A DNA stretch of 64,000 bases from assembly GCA_040217815.1 (NCBI GenBank), contig JBEHWI010000011.1, positions 1 through 64,000 on the forward strand, given 5' to 3'. This DNA is from UBA5314 sp040217815. GTDB taxonomy: Bacteria; Bacillota; Syntrophomonadia; Syntrophomonadales; Syntrophomonadaceae. A program made the position numbers and the translations under genes. Under the pieces are notes generated by a model, which did no database searches, was not told the DNA's origin, and worked only from the letters and a program-made list of their open reading frames with translations. Shown here in pieces: positions 1 through 8,446 of the stretch. Within the stretch, counting starts at the first letter, position 1. Each line of letters opens with the position of its first letter.

Positions 1-55
1 AGCAAAGTATACTTAGAATTTTATCTGGCAAAAATGCTAAATATAAATTACATAA

Positions 56-86
56 TTGACTAAAAATATGTCTTTTATATTATAAT
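56..86 (+). promoter_or_regulatory. Candidate sigma-A promoter of the DUF4143 ATPase gene
   Basis: TTGACT at 56-61 and TATAAT at 81-86 are separated by 19 bp in a very AT-rich stretch, 28 bp upstream of the ATG. The spacing is on the long side, so this is a candidate only. Confidence 0.4.
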
Positions 87-113
87 AAAAAATATAGTCT
101 GGAGGTGATTGGG

Positions 114-1568
114 ATGTCGATTACAAATGCGGAAAACATTCTTAAGGTATTATCTGCCTTTAATCCTTGGTGGCGGACTGGAGTATTGCCAAAGGAGTTC
201 AGCCGTACCTACAGGCGTTTTGCATATCATGAAGCATTGCGGCATCTTGATCACGAGACAATACGCCGCAGTGTAATACTAACAGGCACCAGGCGTGTGG
301 GAAAGACGACTATTCAATATCAAATAATCCAATCGCTGCTTACACGGGGGATAGATCCCAAACGCATTATCTTTGTTTCTCTGGATCATCCGCTGCTAAA
401 AATGTGTAAATTAAATGAGATTTTAGATTGTTACCGTGAGAATATCTATGGAGACAATGATGTCTACTACTTTTTTGATGAGGTGCAATATGCTACCGAT
501 TGGGATCAATGGATAAAGATCCTATACGATACCCAGCCTCTTTCCAAAGTGGTTGCTACTGGTTCGGCGAGCCCTGTTTTGATTAAGAAGGCCAGTGAAA
601 GCGGGGCAGGACGTTGGGTTATACTTCAGGTGCCAACCCTCTCATTCTACGAGTATTGTGAACTGTTAGAAATACCAGAGCGTCCACAGCTATCGGCTGA
701 AATACGGCCGACAGCTCTGGTGAGGCAAGACCTACGCGAGTGGAATTATTTATTTTCCAGGCTATCCGGTCTGCAAAAGCATTTTAACAGGTATTTGCAG
801 GTGGGGGGCTTCCCGGAATTGGCCTTATCCAAAGATGATTATTTGGCGCAGCGGATAATGCGGGAAGATGTTGTAGATAAGGTACTGAAGCGGGATATTC
901 CGTCTCTTTATAGCGTTAGAAATGTAAATGAGCTGGAGAAGATTTTTCTTTATTTGTGCTACTATTCATCGAATATCATATCGGTTGATGCGATTGCCAA
1001 GGAGCTCGTCAATGTCAGCCGGGCTACAGTAGAGGGATATATTCAATATATGGAAAGCGCCAATCTTATCTATCGCAGCTACCCGGTTGATTTAGGTGGA
1101 AAAAAGATTTTGAAGGCTCGTGCAAAAATATATATTGCTGATGCGGCTATACGAAATGCGGTGCTGATGCAGGAGGATATTTTGACTAATCCCGATGAAA
1201 TGGGCATCATGGCTGAGACTGCTGTTTATAAGCATGTTGCGGCATTTTATTATCAATATACAACCAGTGTTGGTTACTATCGCGGGGGGAAGAGCGACAA
1301 AGAGATAGATATCGTGGTTGATTTTCCTAAAGGCCGAATCCTTATCGAAGTAAAGTATCGTGAAAACGCCGCCATCGGGCCTAAGGATGCTATTTACCAG
1401 CACACAGATGAAGCGGCTTCGTCAATCGTGGTCACTAAGAAGGAAGATGATTATGGTCTTCAGGATTCAGCTGGGAAAAAGAAAATTCTACGAATTCCTG
1501 CGTTTGCGTTTTTATACCTGCTGGGGAACGCTGAAAAATATGGATATAAGGGCGATAAGTTTTCATAA
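114..1568 (+). CDS. AAA ATPase with C-terminal DUF4143 (archaeal-type ATPase family)
   Basis: A 484-residue cytoplasmic protein. A P-loop (GTRRVGKT, about residues 58-65) and a Walker B-like FFDEVQ follow an N-terminal helical stretch. The C-terminal third carries the DUF4143 region with a PD-(D/E)XK-like pattern (EIDIVVDF, then LIEVKYR). This family is widespread and poorly understood, often linked to toxin-like or accessory loci; no substrate can be assigned. I chose ATG 114 because GGAGGTG at 101-107 lies 6 bp upstream, although the frame is also open from GTG 105. It appears to be a single-gene unit, with a promoter at 56-86 and a terminator at 1605-1630. Confidence 0.85.
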   Translation: MSITNAENILKVLSAFNPWWRTGVLPKEFSRTYRRFAYHEALRHLDHETIRRSVILTGTRRVGKTTIQYQIIQSLLTRGIDPKRIIFVSLDHPLLKMCKLNEILDCYRENIYGDNDVYYFFDEVQYATDWDQWIKILYDTQPLSKVVATGSASPVLIKKASESGAGRWVILQVPTLSFYEYCELLEIPERPQLSAEIRPTALVRQDLREWNYLFSRLSGLQKHFNRYLQVGGFPELALSKDDYLAQRIMREDVVDKVLKRDIPSLYSVRNVNELEKIFLYLCYYSSNIISVDAIAKELVNVSRATVEGYIQYMESANLIYRSYPVDLGGKKILKARAKIYIADAAIRNAVLMQEDILTNPDEMGIMAETAVYKHVAAFYYQYTTSVGYYRGGKSDKEIDIVVDFPKGRILIEVKYRENAAIGPKDAIYQHTDEAASSIVVTKKEDDYGLQDSAGKKKILRIPAFAFLYLLGNAEKYGYKGDKFS

Positions 1569-1604
1569 GAACCAGAAGAATTGCATTCCTATTGTATAAC
1601 GATT

Positions 1605-1630
1605 AAGAGGCCTAAACGGGCCTCTTTTTT
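1605..1630 (+). terminator. Rho-independent terminator after the ATPase gene
   Basis: Arms AAGAGGCC and GGCCTCTT around a 6-nt loop are followed by a T run, 37 bp after the stop codon. Confidence 0.85.
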
Positions 1631-1797
1631 CGTGACTTTTGTCAACCTGAAGCCACAAAAGTTTGGTACTCTTTCGAAATGGCTATTTCAGGACCTGACT
1701 AAGAACTTGGTACCCGCTTAGTGCATAAGTTTTCCGGGCGGGTTAGTAGTAAGCTTAGGAAGAAAAAACGCTCATTGGTTCTTTTGGAGAGCTGTAT

Positions 1798-1983
1798 TCA
1801 TAGAACTTTACGTAGAATAATGGTTTCCTGCTCTAGTTTAATTCTGTGTTTCAACATAGCTTTAATAAGGTTTTCCCAAGCCGAATACTGGGGATTTTCA
1901 AGCAAAGCGGACAACTCCTCGGCATAATCGGTATTGAATGGGGTCCCCAAATCAAGGTTAGTTTCATATGTAGCAACATCCAA
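1798..1983 (-). pseudogene. Short unrecognised coding remnant
   Basis: A 61-codon frame that opens just after an in-frame stop and has no ribosome site of its own. Its composition looks like real protein (acidic, helical, ending in RKVL), but I do not recognise a family. It overlaps the truncated end of the ABC permease remnant by 20 bp, so it is most likely the 3' end of another gene joined at a deletion junction. Confidence 0.3.
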
Positions 1984-2290
1984 GGGTAACCCCTAGTCCT
2001 TCTGGAATGGATAACAAAGCCGCTCCCAGGGACAAGGCTATATTCAGCGGCACGCAGATTACAGTAAATTTGGCGGTGTTGCAGAGGGCCAATAAAAAAC
2101 TCGGGTTCTTTAACAAGGCGGCGTAATTATGTAATACAACAAAAGTACCATTAATGGGACTTTCCACCAGGGAATAATAAAAGCCGGTGACAAACGGGAG
2201 CAAATAAAATAGAGAAAAACCAAGCAGGCTGGGTCCGAGGAAAAGCCAGGCCAGGCAGCCGTTATTAGTTTTTAATGTTCCAGTTCTCAT
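1964..2290 (-). pseudogene. Truncated sugar ABC transporter permease (MalF/UgpA type)
   Basis: About 108 codons encode only the N-terminal part of a carbohydrate ABC permease: a first transmembrane segment with the typical LFLGPSLLGFSLFYLLPF pattern, a periplasmic loop, and the start of the second segment (TAKFTVICVPLNIALSLG). The frame then ends abruptly after about 105 residues, where intact family members have about 290. ATG 2290 has GGGTGG upstream. It follows the carboxypeptidase gene on the same strand after 18 bp. No partner permease, ATPase or binding protein is nearby, so it is read as debris. Confidence 0.7.
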
Positions 2291-2308
2291 CTTTACCACC
2301 CAATTTAC

Positions 2309-3289
2309 TTATTGTTTTCCCAAGCTGTTGTACACTGCCAATGCATCGGTAACATTGTATTGTTCGGATTTGTGATTTCCCCTGGCACCGGCTGTAACCA
2401 GAATGTATTCCTGTTTACCCACTTTGGCGAGACTCGCGAGACATAGACCGGCCTCCTCGGTATAACCGGTTTTGCCTCCTAAAATTTGCCCGCCGGTGAT
2501 GTTTTGATTGTTTAGTTCTTCAAACATGGTGCTGTTAAAGGTTATCCCGCCAGGGTGCTTATTAGTGGGTGGTATGTAATGGCTGGATGAAGTAAAAATC
2601 TCCCGGAAAGTATCATTTTGCATAGCATAGCTTAGAAGAATGGACAGGTCTTTGACTGTTGTGTAGTGGTTTTTATTATGAAGTCCGGTTGCATTTTCAA
2701 AATGGGTATTTTTCATGCCAAGATCTGCCGCCTTTTGATTCATCATCTTTACAAATCCCTGCTCTGACCCCGCAATCTGATCAGCAAGACCAATACAGCT
2801 TTCCGCACCGCTTGGCAGCATTACTCCGTATAGCAGATCGATTGCCTTTACCTGCTCGCCCGGCTGGAAACCTGCCATTGATGCATCTGTTTTGTATAAC
2901 CCCTGAAACGTAGCATTGGTAAGTTTGATTTCTTTCTTCAGATCAGGCAAATTTTCTATCACAACAATGGCTGTCATCATCTTGGTCAAAGAAGCAGGAT
3001 AGATTTTTTCTTCGCTGTTTTTTTGCATCAGGATGGTATGATCTTTTAACCGGATCAGAATCGCATTAAGACTATACAGCTTGTCGGAAGATATAGGACC
3101 TGAAGAATCCAGTTCTATCTTTGATGGAGGAACCGTTGTTGTGCCATCGTCAATGAATTTCTCAAATAAATCCTGGCCGACAGGGGCAATGATGTATTTA
3201 CATGCCAAGACAGCGATGACAACCATCGGCAGAAATGACAGTAAAATCCGGGTTTTTAACTTTATCTTTTTTGCTTTTCGTACCATCAT
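2309..3289 (-). CDS. D-alanyl-D-alanine carboxypeptidase, membrane-anchored (penicillin-binding protein 5/DacA family)
   Basis: This enzyme trims the terminal D-Ala of peptidoglycan pentapeptides outside the cell. The 326-residue protein has one N-terminal membrane segment (about 14-34) and then the serine peptidase S11 domain. The active-site SLTK is at 100-103 and KTG at 273-275. The second motif is S160-G-A, not the usual S-x-N, which is a visible deviation. It lacks a long C-terminal PBP5 anchor domain, so the N-terminal helix is the probable anchor. GGAGCTG precedes ATG 3289. Its promoter is nearly superimposable on that of the VanR-like regulator at 9555-10262, which suggests direct control by that system. 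Confidence 0.9.
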   Translation of the reverse strand: MMVRKAKKIKLKTRILLSFLPMVVIAVLACKYIIAPVGQDLFEKFIDDGTTTVPPSKIELDSSGPISSDKLYSLNAILIRLKDHTILMQKNSEEKIYPASLTKMMTAIVVIENLPDLKKEIKLTNATFQGLYKTDASMAGFQPGEQVKAIDLLYGVMLPSGAESCIGLADQIAGSEQGFVKMMNQKAADLGMKNTHFENATGLHNKNHYTTVKDLSILLSYAMQNDTFREIFTSSSHYIPPTNKHPGGITFNSTMFEELNNQNITGGQILGGKTGYTEEAGLCLASLAKVGKQEYILVTAGARGNHKSEQYNVTDALAVYNSLGKQ

Positions 3290-3319
3290 AAAACAGCTCC
3301 TTATTCTGTGTGCGGTATT

Positions 3320-3387
3320 ATTTAACCACAGAACAAAGAGCTATTTGAGAATTTCTCCTTATGAACTTCTTAAGATTTTCTTATAAC
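3320..3387 (-). promoter_or_regulatory. Carboxypeptidase promoter with three 11-bp direct repeats (VanR-like response-regulator site)
   Basis: Read on the plus strand, CTTATGAACTT, CTTAAGATTTT and CTTATAAC follow each other at 11-bp steps (3358-3387), the pattern bound by OmpR/PhoB-type regulators. On the minus strand a -10 TTAAAT lies at 3325-3320 with no good -35, as expected for an activated promoter. The distance from site to -10 (32 nt between the repeat block and the hexamer) is identical to that in the promoter at 10295-10362. Confidence 0.7.
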
Positions 3388-3563
3388 ATAGAAGTAATTG
3401 CGATAGCAATTACAACACACCGTTTCAACGAGGCCGGAAATACGCCGCCTTCTGAAAAGTTTATTAGATACCCGCCACCCATAGAGAGGTGGGGGATTGT
3501 ATTGCCTCGTTATAACATAGAAGTAAGTGCGATAGCAATTACAACACACTGTTTCAACGAGGC
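3382..3563. repeat. Pair of 53-bp direct repeats with internal palindrome
   Basis: Copies at 3382-3434 and 3511-3563 differ at two positions and start 129 bp apart. Each carries a small hairpin; the first is TAATTGC-GATA-GCAATTA at 3395-3412. Each ends in AACGAGGC, and the second copy is preceded by the inverted match GCCTCGTT (3504-3511), so that copy has terminal inverted repeats. Only two units are present and they are too long for CRISPR. They may be REP-like or remnants of a small mobile element. Confidence 0.75.
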
Positions 3564-3579
3564 GGTCCTGGCCTGGTAT

Positions 3580-6207
3580 TTACTGCATATAGATTTTGCC
3601 TTCATCCCCATCAACAACCACATTCTGTCCTTCTTTAACAAGGCGCATGGCCCCGGGTATATTCAATACACAAGGTATTCCATACTCTCGAGCGACAATA
3701 GCACCATGGGATCCAATTCCGCCCCTTTCTAAAACAATGGCTGCAGCTCTTAAAAACAAAGGTGTCCAACCCGGATCGGTGGTTGGCGCTACCAGAATAT
3801 CGCCCAAATTTAGTTTTTTCTCTTGATCGGGATGTTCTAAAAGTTTTGCCGGGCCGGACGCTCTTCCGGCCGAAACTCCCAATCCTTCCAGAACCGAGCC
3901 TGAACCGGTGGCAATGGTTTCAATAAAATGCGAGGTTTCGTCTATATAGTAGTCGGGAGGTGATAGCTTCTCCATGTTTTCCATCCATTCTTTGCGCTCT
4001 TCCACCAGCAATTTCAGTCCCCGGCCACTCCAATCCCCTTTTAAAATGGAGAATAATTCTATCCAGCTACAATGGAATACGTCGGCCTTTTCTATCAGGA
4101 TACCCCTGTCTTGCAAGCGGCTTCCCATCTCCAGGAATACCTTGCGGATAATCTCATAAAACTTGAGTAATTCGAATTTGGCCATTTCGCGTAATGCCAA
4201 ACCTTTTACGGACTTTTCCACCAGTTTTCTAATCATGTTATGGCGAGACTTGGGTATTTCTTGTTCAACTTTTCGCCAGACCTCTTTGACCTTAGCTTGT
4301 TGCCGCTCTTTAAGATCTCCGAAATTAGCGGTTTCCATGGTGCTTTTGATGACATTCAAAGGGTAGGAGGGATCTTCTCGCCAACGGGGATTACTTATAT
4401 CCATTTCATAGACACCCCGGTGCCCGTATTGGTCCAGGAAATTTCGGAATAATCGTTTGAACGTCGACTCCTCTGGAAGTTCCTTTTCCCACGCGTATGG
4501 ATTGAAATCGCTCCTGCCTAAATAGGCTCGGACGTCATTATCGTCCCTGGCTGTTTCAGCCAGTTCTATTAGACGGTAACCCTGCTCGGCGCTGGTTATA
4601 TCGCCCTGGCCGATCATTAAGGCATTGGCTATAGCATTTCCCTGGTTTGGGAGATATTTTTCCAATGCTTTTATTAAACGAGGCATTGCCATGCTCAAGG
4701 TGCATGCGTAGAAAACTGGTACATACTCGCGCCATGCGGCTCCAATTACGTCCGTTGTTTTGATTAAATCGTTATCGGAAAGGTTGCGTAAATCCTGTTT
4801 GGTGAAAGCGTCTGTGAACTTATCTACCTGCCCAAAAGCCGTCTGAGTCCTACTATTTTTAATGATAAAAAGGACAGCCTTAACACCTCGCCCTATTCTT
4901 TTCAGTCCTTTAATACCACGGTAGGGATTATCTTCGTTAATCCTGATTTCCGGTTCCTGTCCTCCCAGTGCCTTCATTGCCTCCCTTGCCCCAGAGCTAT
5001 CATAAAAAATCCATTGTATCAGTGAAGAGTTCCAATAAAACCGACCCTCGAACCGTTTATAACACTGCAAACCCGGGGGCATTCGGTAACCAACGAAACT
5101 AACTAACTTAATAGGGCCCATCCACGTTTTTTGGATCACATTCCAGCTGAGGATGGGCAGAACCATAGGAACCGCCTCTTTTAAATTGGTATTGGACCAG
5201 ATATCAGGCTGGTCTTTAAGTTCTGGAAAGGTATAGCGTGGTTTGGCAGTTACCGGGCGCGCCTGGACCAGAACAAAATCCCGGCCGTCAAACACCCATT
5301 CTATATCCTGGTGTTGATCCTCGTTGCTCATGGCATCGTAGACCCGCCGGATAACCAGACCCAGCCGTTTAATATTTTCATCGCTTAACACTTGCTGCCC
5401 GGAGGAGTCCGGGGAAGCGATCAATTCTGTTCCACCATCGGGGCGGGCCGCGGTTTGGCTTTCTTTCCGGCCCATTTTCCGCTCCATTATTTCCAGTTTG
5501 GCATCCAGGCGGTATTCATCCGGCTCTACGGCACCGCTGACCACGCTTTCTCCCAGGCCGAAATTGGCGTTAATAAGCACTACGTCTTCCCGGCCGCTGC
5601 GCGGATCGCAGGTAAAGCCGACTCCCGCAGCCACGGCTTCTATCAATTCCAGGATTACGACCGCCTGGAATACCTCATCATCTCCAACCTGCATTTTACG
5701 CCGGTAGGCAACCGCCCGGGGAGTCCAGAGGGAAGCATAGCATTCCTTGACAGCCAGTATGATATTATCGGTCCCGCAGATATTCAAGAATGAATCGTGC
5801 ATCCCGGCAAAAGAGGCCCGGGCCGAGTCCTCACAGGTGGCGGAAGAACGGACTGCCAGCGGCTTGGATAGGATGCCCATGCCTTTGAGTTCGGCGATCA
5901 ATTCGTCCTGGATATACAAAGGGAATAATCCTGCTTTGATTTTCTCTCTTAGCTTAAGAAGTTCTTCTTCAATTTCTTTCTCTACGATGTTGGAGACAGT
6001 AACCTTTGCCGAAATCTTAGCTATGGCTTCAGAGAGATTATTTTCTTTAATATAGGCCTTATAGGCATCAGCAGACAAAACACCACCAACGGGAACAGTA
6101 AAGCCATAACGCTCCAGCCGGGCCAGATTCCAGCCCTTACCCCCAACGGCTTCCACTCCAGCGGTAAAAACCTCTGACAAGTTAAAGAAAAATCCTTCCC
6201 CAACCAT
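3580..6207 (-). CDS. Rifampin-phosphotransferase-like dikinase (PPDK ATP-grasp, variable middle, C-terminal swivelling His domain)
   Basis: An 875-residue soluble enzyme. Residues about 1-320 are the PEP synthase/PPDK ATP-grasp domain (GGKGWNLARL at the start, AVRSSATCEDS, VQARPVTA at its end). The middle about 430 residues are divergent. The last about 80 residues are the PEP-utiliser phosphohistidine domain with GSHGAIVARE (His834). True PEP synthase and PPDK place the His domain in the middle and end in a PEP-binding TIM barrel; that barrel is absent here. The layout is that of rifampin phosphotransferases, but the middle domain differs clearly from the 13982 and 20791 proteins, so the substrate is unknown. 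It lies 38 bp downstream of a TetR gene in the same transcription unit. Confidence 0.8.
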   Translation of the reverse strand: MVGEGFFFNLSEVFTAGVEAVGGKGWNLARLERYGFTVPVGGVLSADAYKAYIKENNLSEAIAKISAKVTVSNIVEKEIEEELLKLREKIKAGLFPLYIQDELIAELKGMGILSKPLAVRSSATCEDSARASFAGMHDSFLNICGTDNIILAVKECYASLWTPRAVAYRRKMQVGDDEVFQAVVILELIEAVAAGVGFTCDPRSGREDVVLINANFGLGESVVSGAVEPDEYRLDAKLEIMERKMGRKESQTAARPDGGTELIASPDSSGQQVLSDENIKRLGLVIRRVYDAMSNEDQHQDIEWVFDGRDFVLVQARPVTAKPRYTFPELKDQPDIWSNTNLKEAVPMVLPILSWNVIQKTWMGPIKLVSFVGYRMPPGLQCYKRFEGRFYWNSSLIQWIFYDSSGAREAMKALGGQEPEIRINEDNPYRGIKGLKRIGRGVKAVLFIIKNSRTQTAFGQVDKFTDAFTKQDLRNLSDNDLIKTTDVIGAAWREYVPVFYACTLSMAMPRLIKALEKYLPNQGNAIANALMIGQGDITSAEQGYRLIELAETARDDNDVRAYLGRSDFNPYAWEKELPEESTFKRLFRNFLDQYGHRGVYEMDISNPRWREDPSYPLNVIKSTMETANFGDLKERQQAKVKEVWRKVEQEIPKSRHNMIRKLVEKSVKGLALREMAKFELLKFYEIIRKVFLEMGSRLQDRGILIEKADVFHCSWIELFSILKGDWSGRGLKLLVEERKEWMENMEKLSPPDYYIDETSHFIETIATGSGSVLEGLGVSAGRASGPAKLLEHPDQEKKLNLGDILVAPTTDPGWTPLFLRAAAIVLERGGIGSHGAIVAREYGIPCVLNIPGAMRLVKEGQNVVVDGDEGKIYMQ

Positions 6208-6245
6208 ACCTCTTCCCCCTTAATGAAATACTCGCTGCTTTATGA

Positions 6246-6875
6246 TTAGGAGTCATGCAGCTTGTTTTTTACCCCGCCCAGAAAACAGTCTACATTCTTC
6301 TCTATGCTTTCATTTATTGATATTAATTCAGGGTGGTTCACCCACCAAAGGGCGGAAAAAAAGTGGTTGTATTCCAGACCCACCATAATACCAGCATTCA
6401 CATCCGGCCTGATTTCACCGGATTCTATACCCAGTTTAAATATGTGTACCAAAATGGTTGAGAAACCGGTGCCTACGTTCCCATCTAAATGCTTTATAGC
6501 CTTAACCGCTTGGGACATCTTGTAGACAAAGTGCCGCTCAAATAAGTCATTGCTCAAGTCTATATGCATCCATTCCATTGATTTTTGTAGAGCAGCAATA
6601 AGCCGGGTCCGGGTATCGGGTAATTTATCTAAATACTCCAACATTGCCGGCGTTTGTTCCCGTATAATACTCTGAATATGTTCATAGATAATGGCTTCCT
6701 TTTCAGGGAAATGGTTAAAAACAGTACCTTTGGCGACATCCGCTTCCATGGCGATTTGGTCCACGGTAGTCCTGTCAAAACCCTGCCGTTTGAATAAATC
6801 CATGGCCACTGCCAGGATTTTGTTTCTTGTCTCTTCTTTTTTCCTTTCCGTCCTGCTCTTTTTGTTCGCTTCCAC
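6246..6875 (-). CDS. TetR family transcriptional regulator
   Basis: A 209-residue repressor. The N-terminal helix-turn-helix is at about residues 28-60 (TVDQIAMEADVAKGTVFNHF), followed by a larger all-helical ligand domain. The start is GTG 6875 with GAGGTG (6886-6881) 5 bp upstream. It is the first gene of a unit with the dikinase gene 3580-6207, so it probably controls that enzyme and itself. A 15-bp dyad lies just upstream (6903-6917). The inducer is unknown. Confidence 0.85.
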   Translation of the reverse strand: MEANKKSRTERKKEETRNKILAVAMDLFKRQGFDRTTVDQIAMEADVAKGTVFNHFPEKEAIIYEHIQSIIREQTPAMLEYLDKLPDTRTRLIAALQKSMEWMHIDLSNDLFERHFVYKMSQAVKAIKHLDGNVGTGFSTILVHIFKLGIESGEIRPDVNAGIMVGLEYNHFFSALWWVNHPELISINESIEKNVDCFLGGVKNKLHDS

Positions 6876-6902
6876 GCCTTCACCTCTATACCTAGTTTAT
6901 TG

Positions 6903-6917
6903 TTGAACCTGGTACAA
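6903..6917. promoter_or_regulatory. Candidate TetR operator upstream of the TetR-dikinase unit
   Basis: TTGAACCTGGTACAA is a dyad (TTG-n-ACC-T-GGT-n-CAA). On the minus strand its end forms a possible -35 TTGTAC (6917-6912), so a bound repressor would block the promoter of the 6875 gene. Confidence 0.45.
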
Positions 6918-7033
6918 AATTAATCTTAGTTTATTTTATATTAATTAACACAGTTATGGCAAGGATGCGATGGGTTTGATGATATGTCAATTTGAAATTG
7001 TTGACCTAATAGATAAATAATAATAAAATAATA

Positions 7034-7063
7034 TTGACCGTTTAGGTAAACGACGAGTATAAA
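7034..7063 (+). promoter_or_regulatory. Promoter with embedded TetR-type operator
   Basis: TTGACC (7034-7039) and TATAAA (7058-7063) are 18 bp apart. The perfect dyad CGTTTA-GG-TAAACG (7039-7052) fills the spacer. It lies 21 bp upstream of the TetR start, the usual arrangement for autorepression. Confidence 0.7.
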
Positions 7064-7083
7064 TATATGAAGAGGTGGATCTC

Positions 7084-7704
7084 ATGCATACAAAAATGCT
7101 AAATCTGGAATCAAAAAGGAGGGATGCTATTGTAAACGCCGCCTTAAAAGAATTTGTCCTGAAGGGGTTTGATGATGCGTCAACCAATACTATCGCAAAA
7201 GAGTCCGGGATTTCAAAGGGATTGATGTTCCATTATGTAAACAGCAAAAAAGATCTCTTCCTGTTCCTCCATGATTATTGCACAGCGATGATTAATAAAG
7301 AATATGTTGACTTAATGAATTTTGATGAACGGGATATTTTTGAAAGGCTGCGGCAGTCATATCTTCTCCAGTTGGAGTTGCTGCAGAAGCACCCCTGGAT
7401 TTTTGAATTTAACCAAATCAGTACTACCAAGTCCGATGAAATCAATAAGGAAATGGATGAAAGACGGAAAGGGAAACAATTATTGTGTTATGAGAACATG
7501 TTCGATTCAATTGATGAATCCAGATTTAGAGAAGGTCTTGACATTAAAAGGTGCAAACAGCTAATCTTTTGGGCTAACGTCGGATTTACGAATGAGATTC
7601 TTGAAGAAATTCGGAACTCTAAGAAAGATGAATTGGATTATGACATGATCATTGCGAAATTGGATGGCTATTTAAATGAACTCAGAAAGATCTTCTATAA
7701 ATAA
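7084..7704 (+). CDS. TetR family transcriptional regulator
   Basis: A 206-residue regulator. Its N-terminal helix-turn-helix reads STNTIAKESGISKGLMFHYV, followed by a helical ligand-binding domain. ATG 7084 is preferred over GTG 7075 because AGAGGTGG (7071-7078) sits 5 bp upstream of it. It is followed after 30 bp by the M23 peptidase gene and probably forms an operon with it, controlled by the dyad at 7039-7052. It is divergent from the other TetR gene at 6246-6875 and belongs to a different subgroup by sequence. Confidence 0.85.
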   Translation: MHTKMLNLESKRRDAIVNAALKEFVLKGFDDASTNTIAKESGISKGLMFHYVNSKKDLFLFLHDYCTAMINKEYVDLMNFDERDIFERLRQSYLLQLELLQKHPWIFEFNQISTTKSDEINKEMDERRKGKQLLCYENMFDSIDESRFREGLDIKRCKQLIFWANVGFTNEILEEIRNSKKDELDYDMIIAKLDGYLNELRKIFYK

Positions 7705-7734
7705 GAATTGTATTCAGGAAGGGGTGGTGATGAA

Positions 7735-8427
7735 ATGAAAGGCTTTAAAGATCCAGTAATCATCGGATTTCCTTTAAGAGGAGAGTGGATGGCGCCTAAC
7801 ACGCCGGGGAAAAGGATTCCAAGTCACGGAACCGACCTGTTGGGAGAACGCTATGCCTTTGATTTTCTAAAGGTTGATTGGGCCAGAACAGGGAAGCCCT
7901 TTTATCAAATAAATCTGCCTCAGTATCTCTTCTCGGGTGTTTCCCTAAACCAGTGTTATGGCTGGGGACAGGAAATATATGCTCCCTGTGGCGGGACAAT
8001 TACAAAGGCCGAAGACGGTTATAAGGAAAGACCAATAGTAAATTTGTTCTCCGATTTGTCCGGCGCTCTAAAGAATGCTCATGCATTTAAGCCTGGAAAA
8101 GATGATATACAGACTGTTGCCGGCAATTATGTTATTATGAAATGCTCCGAGCATGTTTATGCTGCATTTGCTCATATGCAAACTGGGTCTGTCTCCGTAG
8201 CGGCTGGTCAGGCGGTAAAAAAGGGTGATTTATTAGGGAAAGTAGGGCATTCGGGTAATTCGACCGCTCCCCATCTGCATTTCCAGCTTATGGATAGCAA
8301 TGATTTGCTTTCAGCCCAGGGCATCCCCTGTGCTTTTGAGCAATATGAATTATATCAGGACGGTGAATGGGAAACCGTATTTAATTGTGTCCCTTCAGAT
8401 AAGGACAGAATTAGATTCAATGGATAA
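7735..8427 (+). CDS. M23 family (LytM-type) metallopeptidase without signal peptide
   Basis: A 230-residue protein with the zinc site of peptidoglycan endopeptidases: His and Asp in SHGTDLLGERYAFDF, and the HLH of APHLHFQLMD, with the glycine-rich VGHSGNS just before. GGAAGGGGTGG lies 7 bp upstream of ATG 7735. No signal peptide or membrane segment is visible, so either it acts in the cytoplasm or it is exported another way. It lies downstream of a TetR gene. Known M23 enzymes cut peptide cross-links of peptidoglycan; the actual substrate here is not shown. Confidence 0.8.
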   Translation: MKGFKDPVIIGFPLRGEWMAPNTPGKRIPSHGTDLLGERYAFDFLKVDWARTGKPFYQINLPQYLFSGVSLNQCYGWGQEIYAPCGGTITKAEDGYKERPIVNLFSDLSGALKNAHAFKPGKDDIQTVAGNYVIMKCSEHVYAAFAHMQTGSVSVAAGQAVKKGDLLGKVGHSGNSTAPHLHFQLMDSNDLLSAQGIPCAFEQYELYQDGEWETVFNCVPSDKDRIRFNG

Positions 8428-8446
8428 ATCGCCTCGTATTGCCTCT

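Noticed and set aside
3382..3563. Possible CRISPR array
   Set aside because: Only two units, each 53 bp with a 76-bp gap, and no cas genes. The size and internal hairpins fit a palindromic repeat instead.
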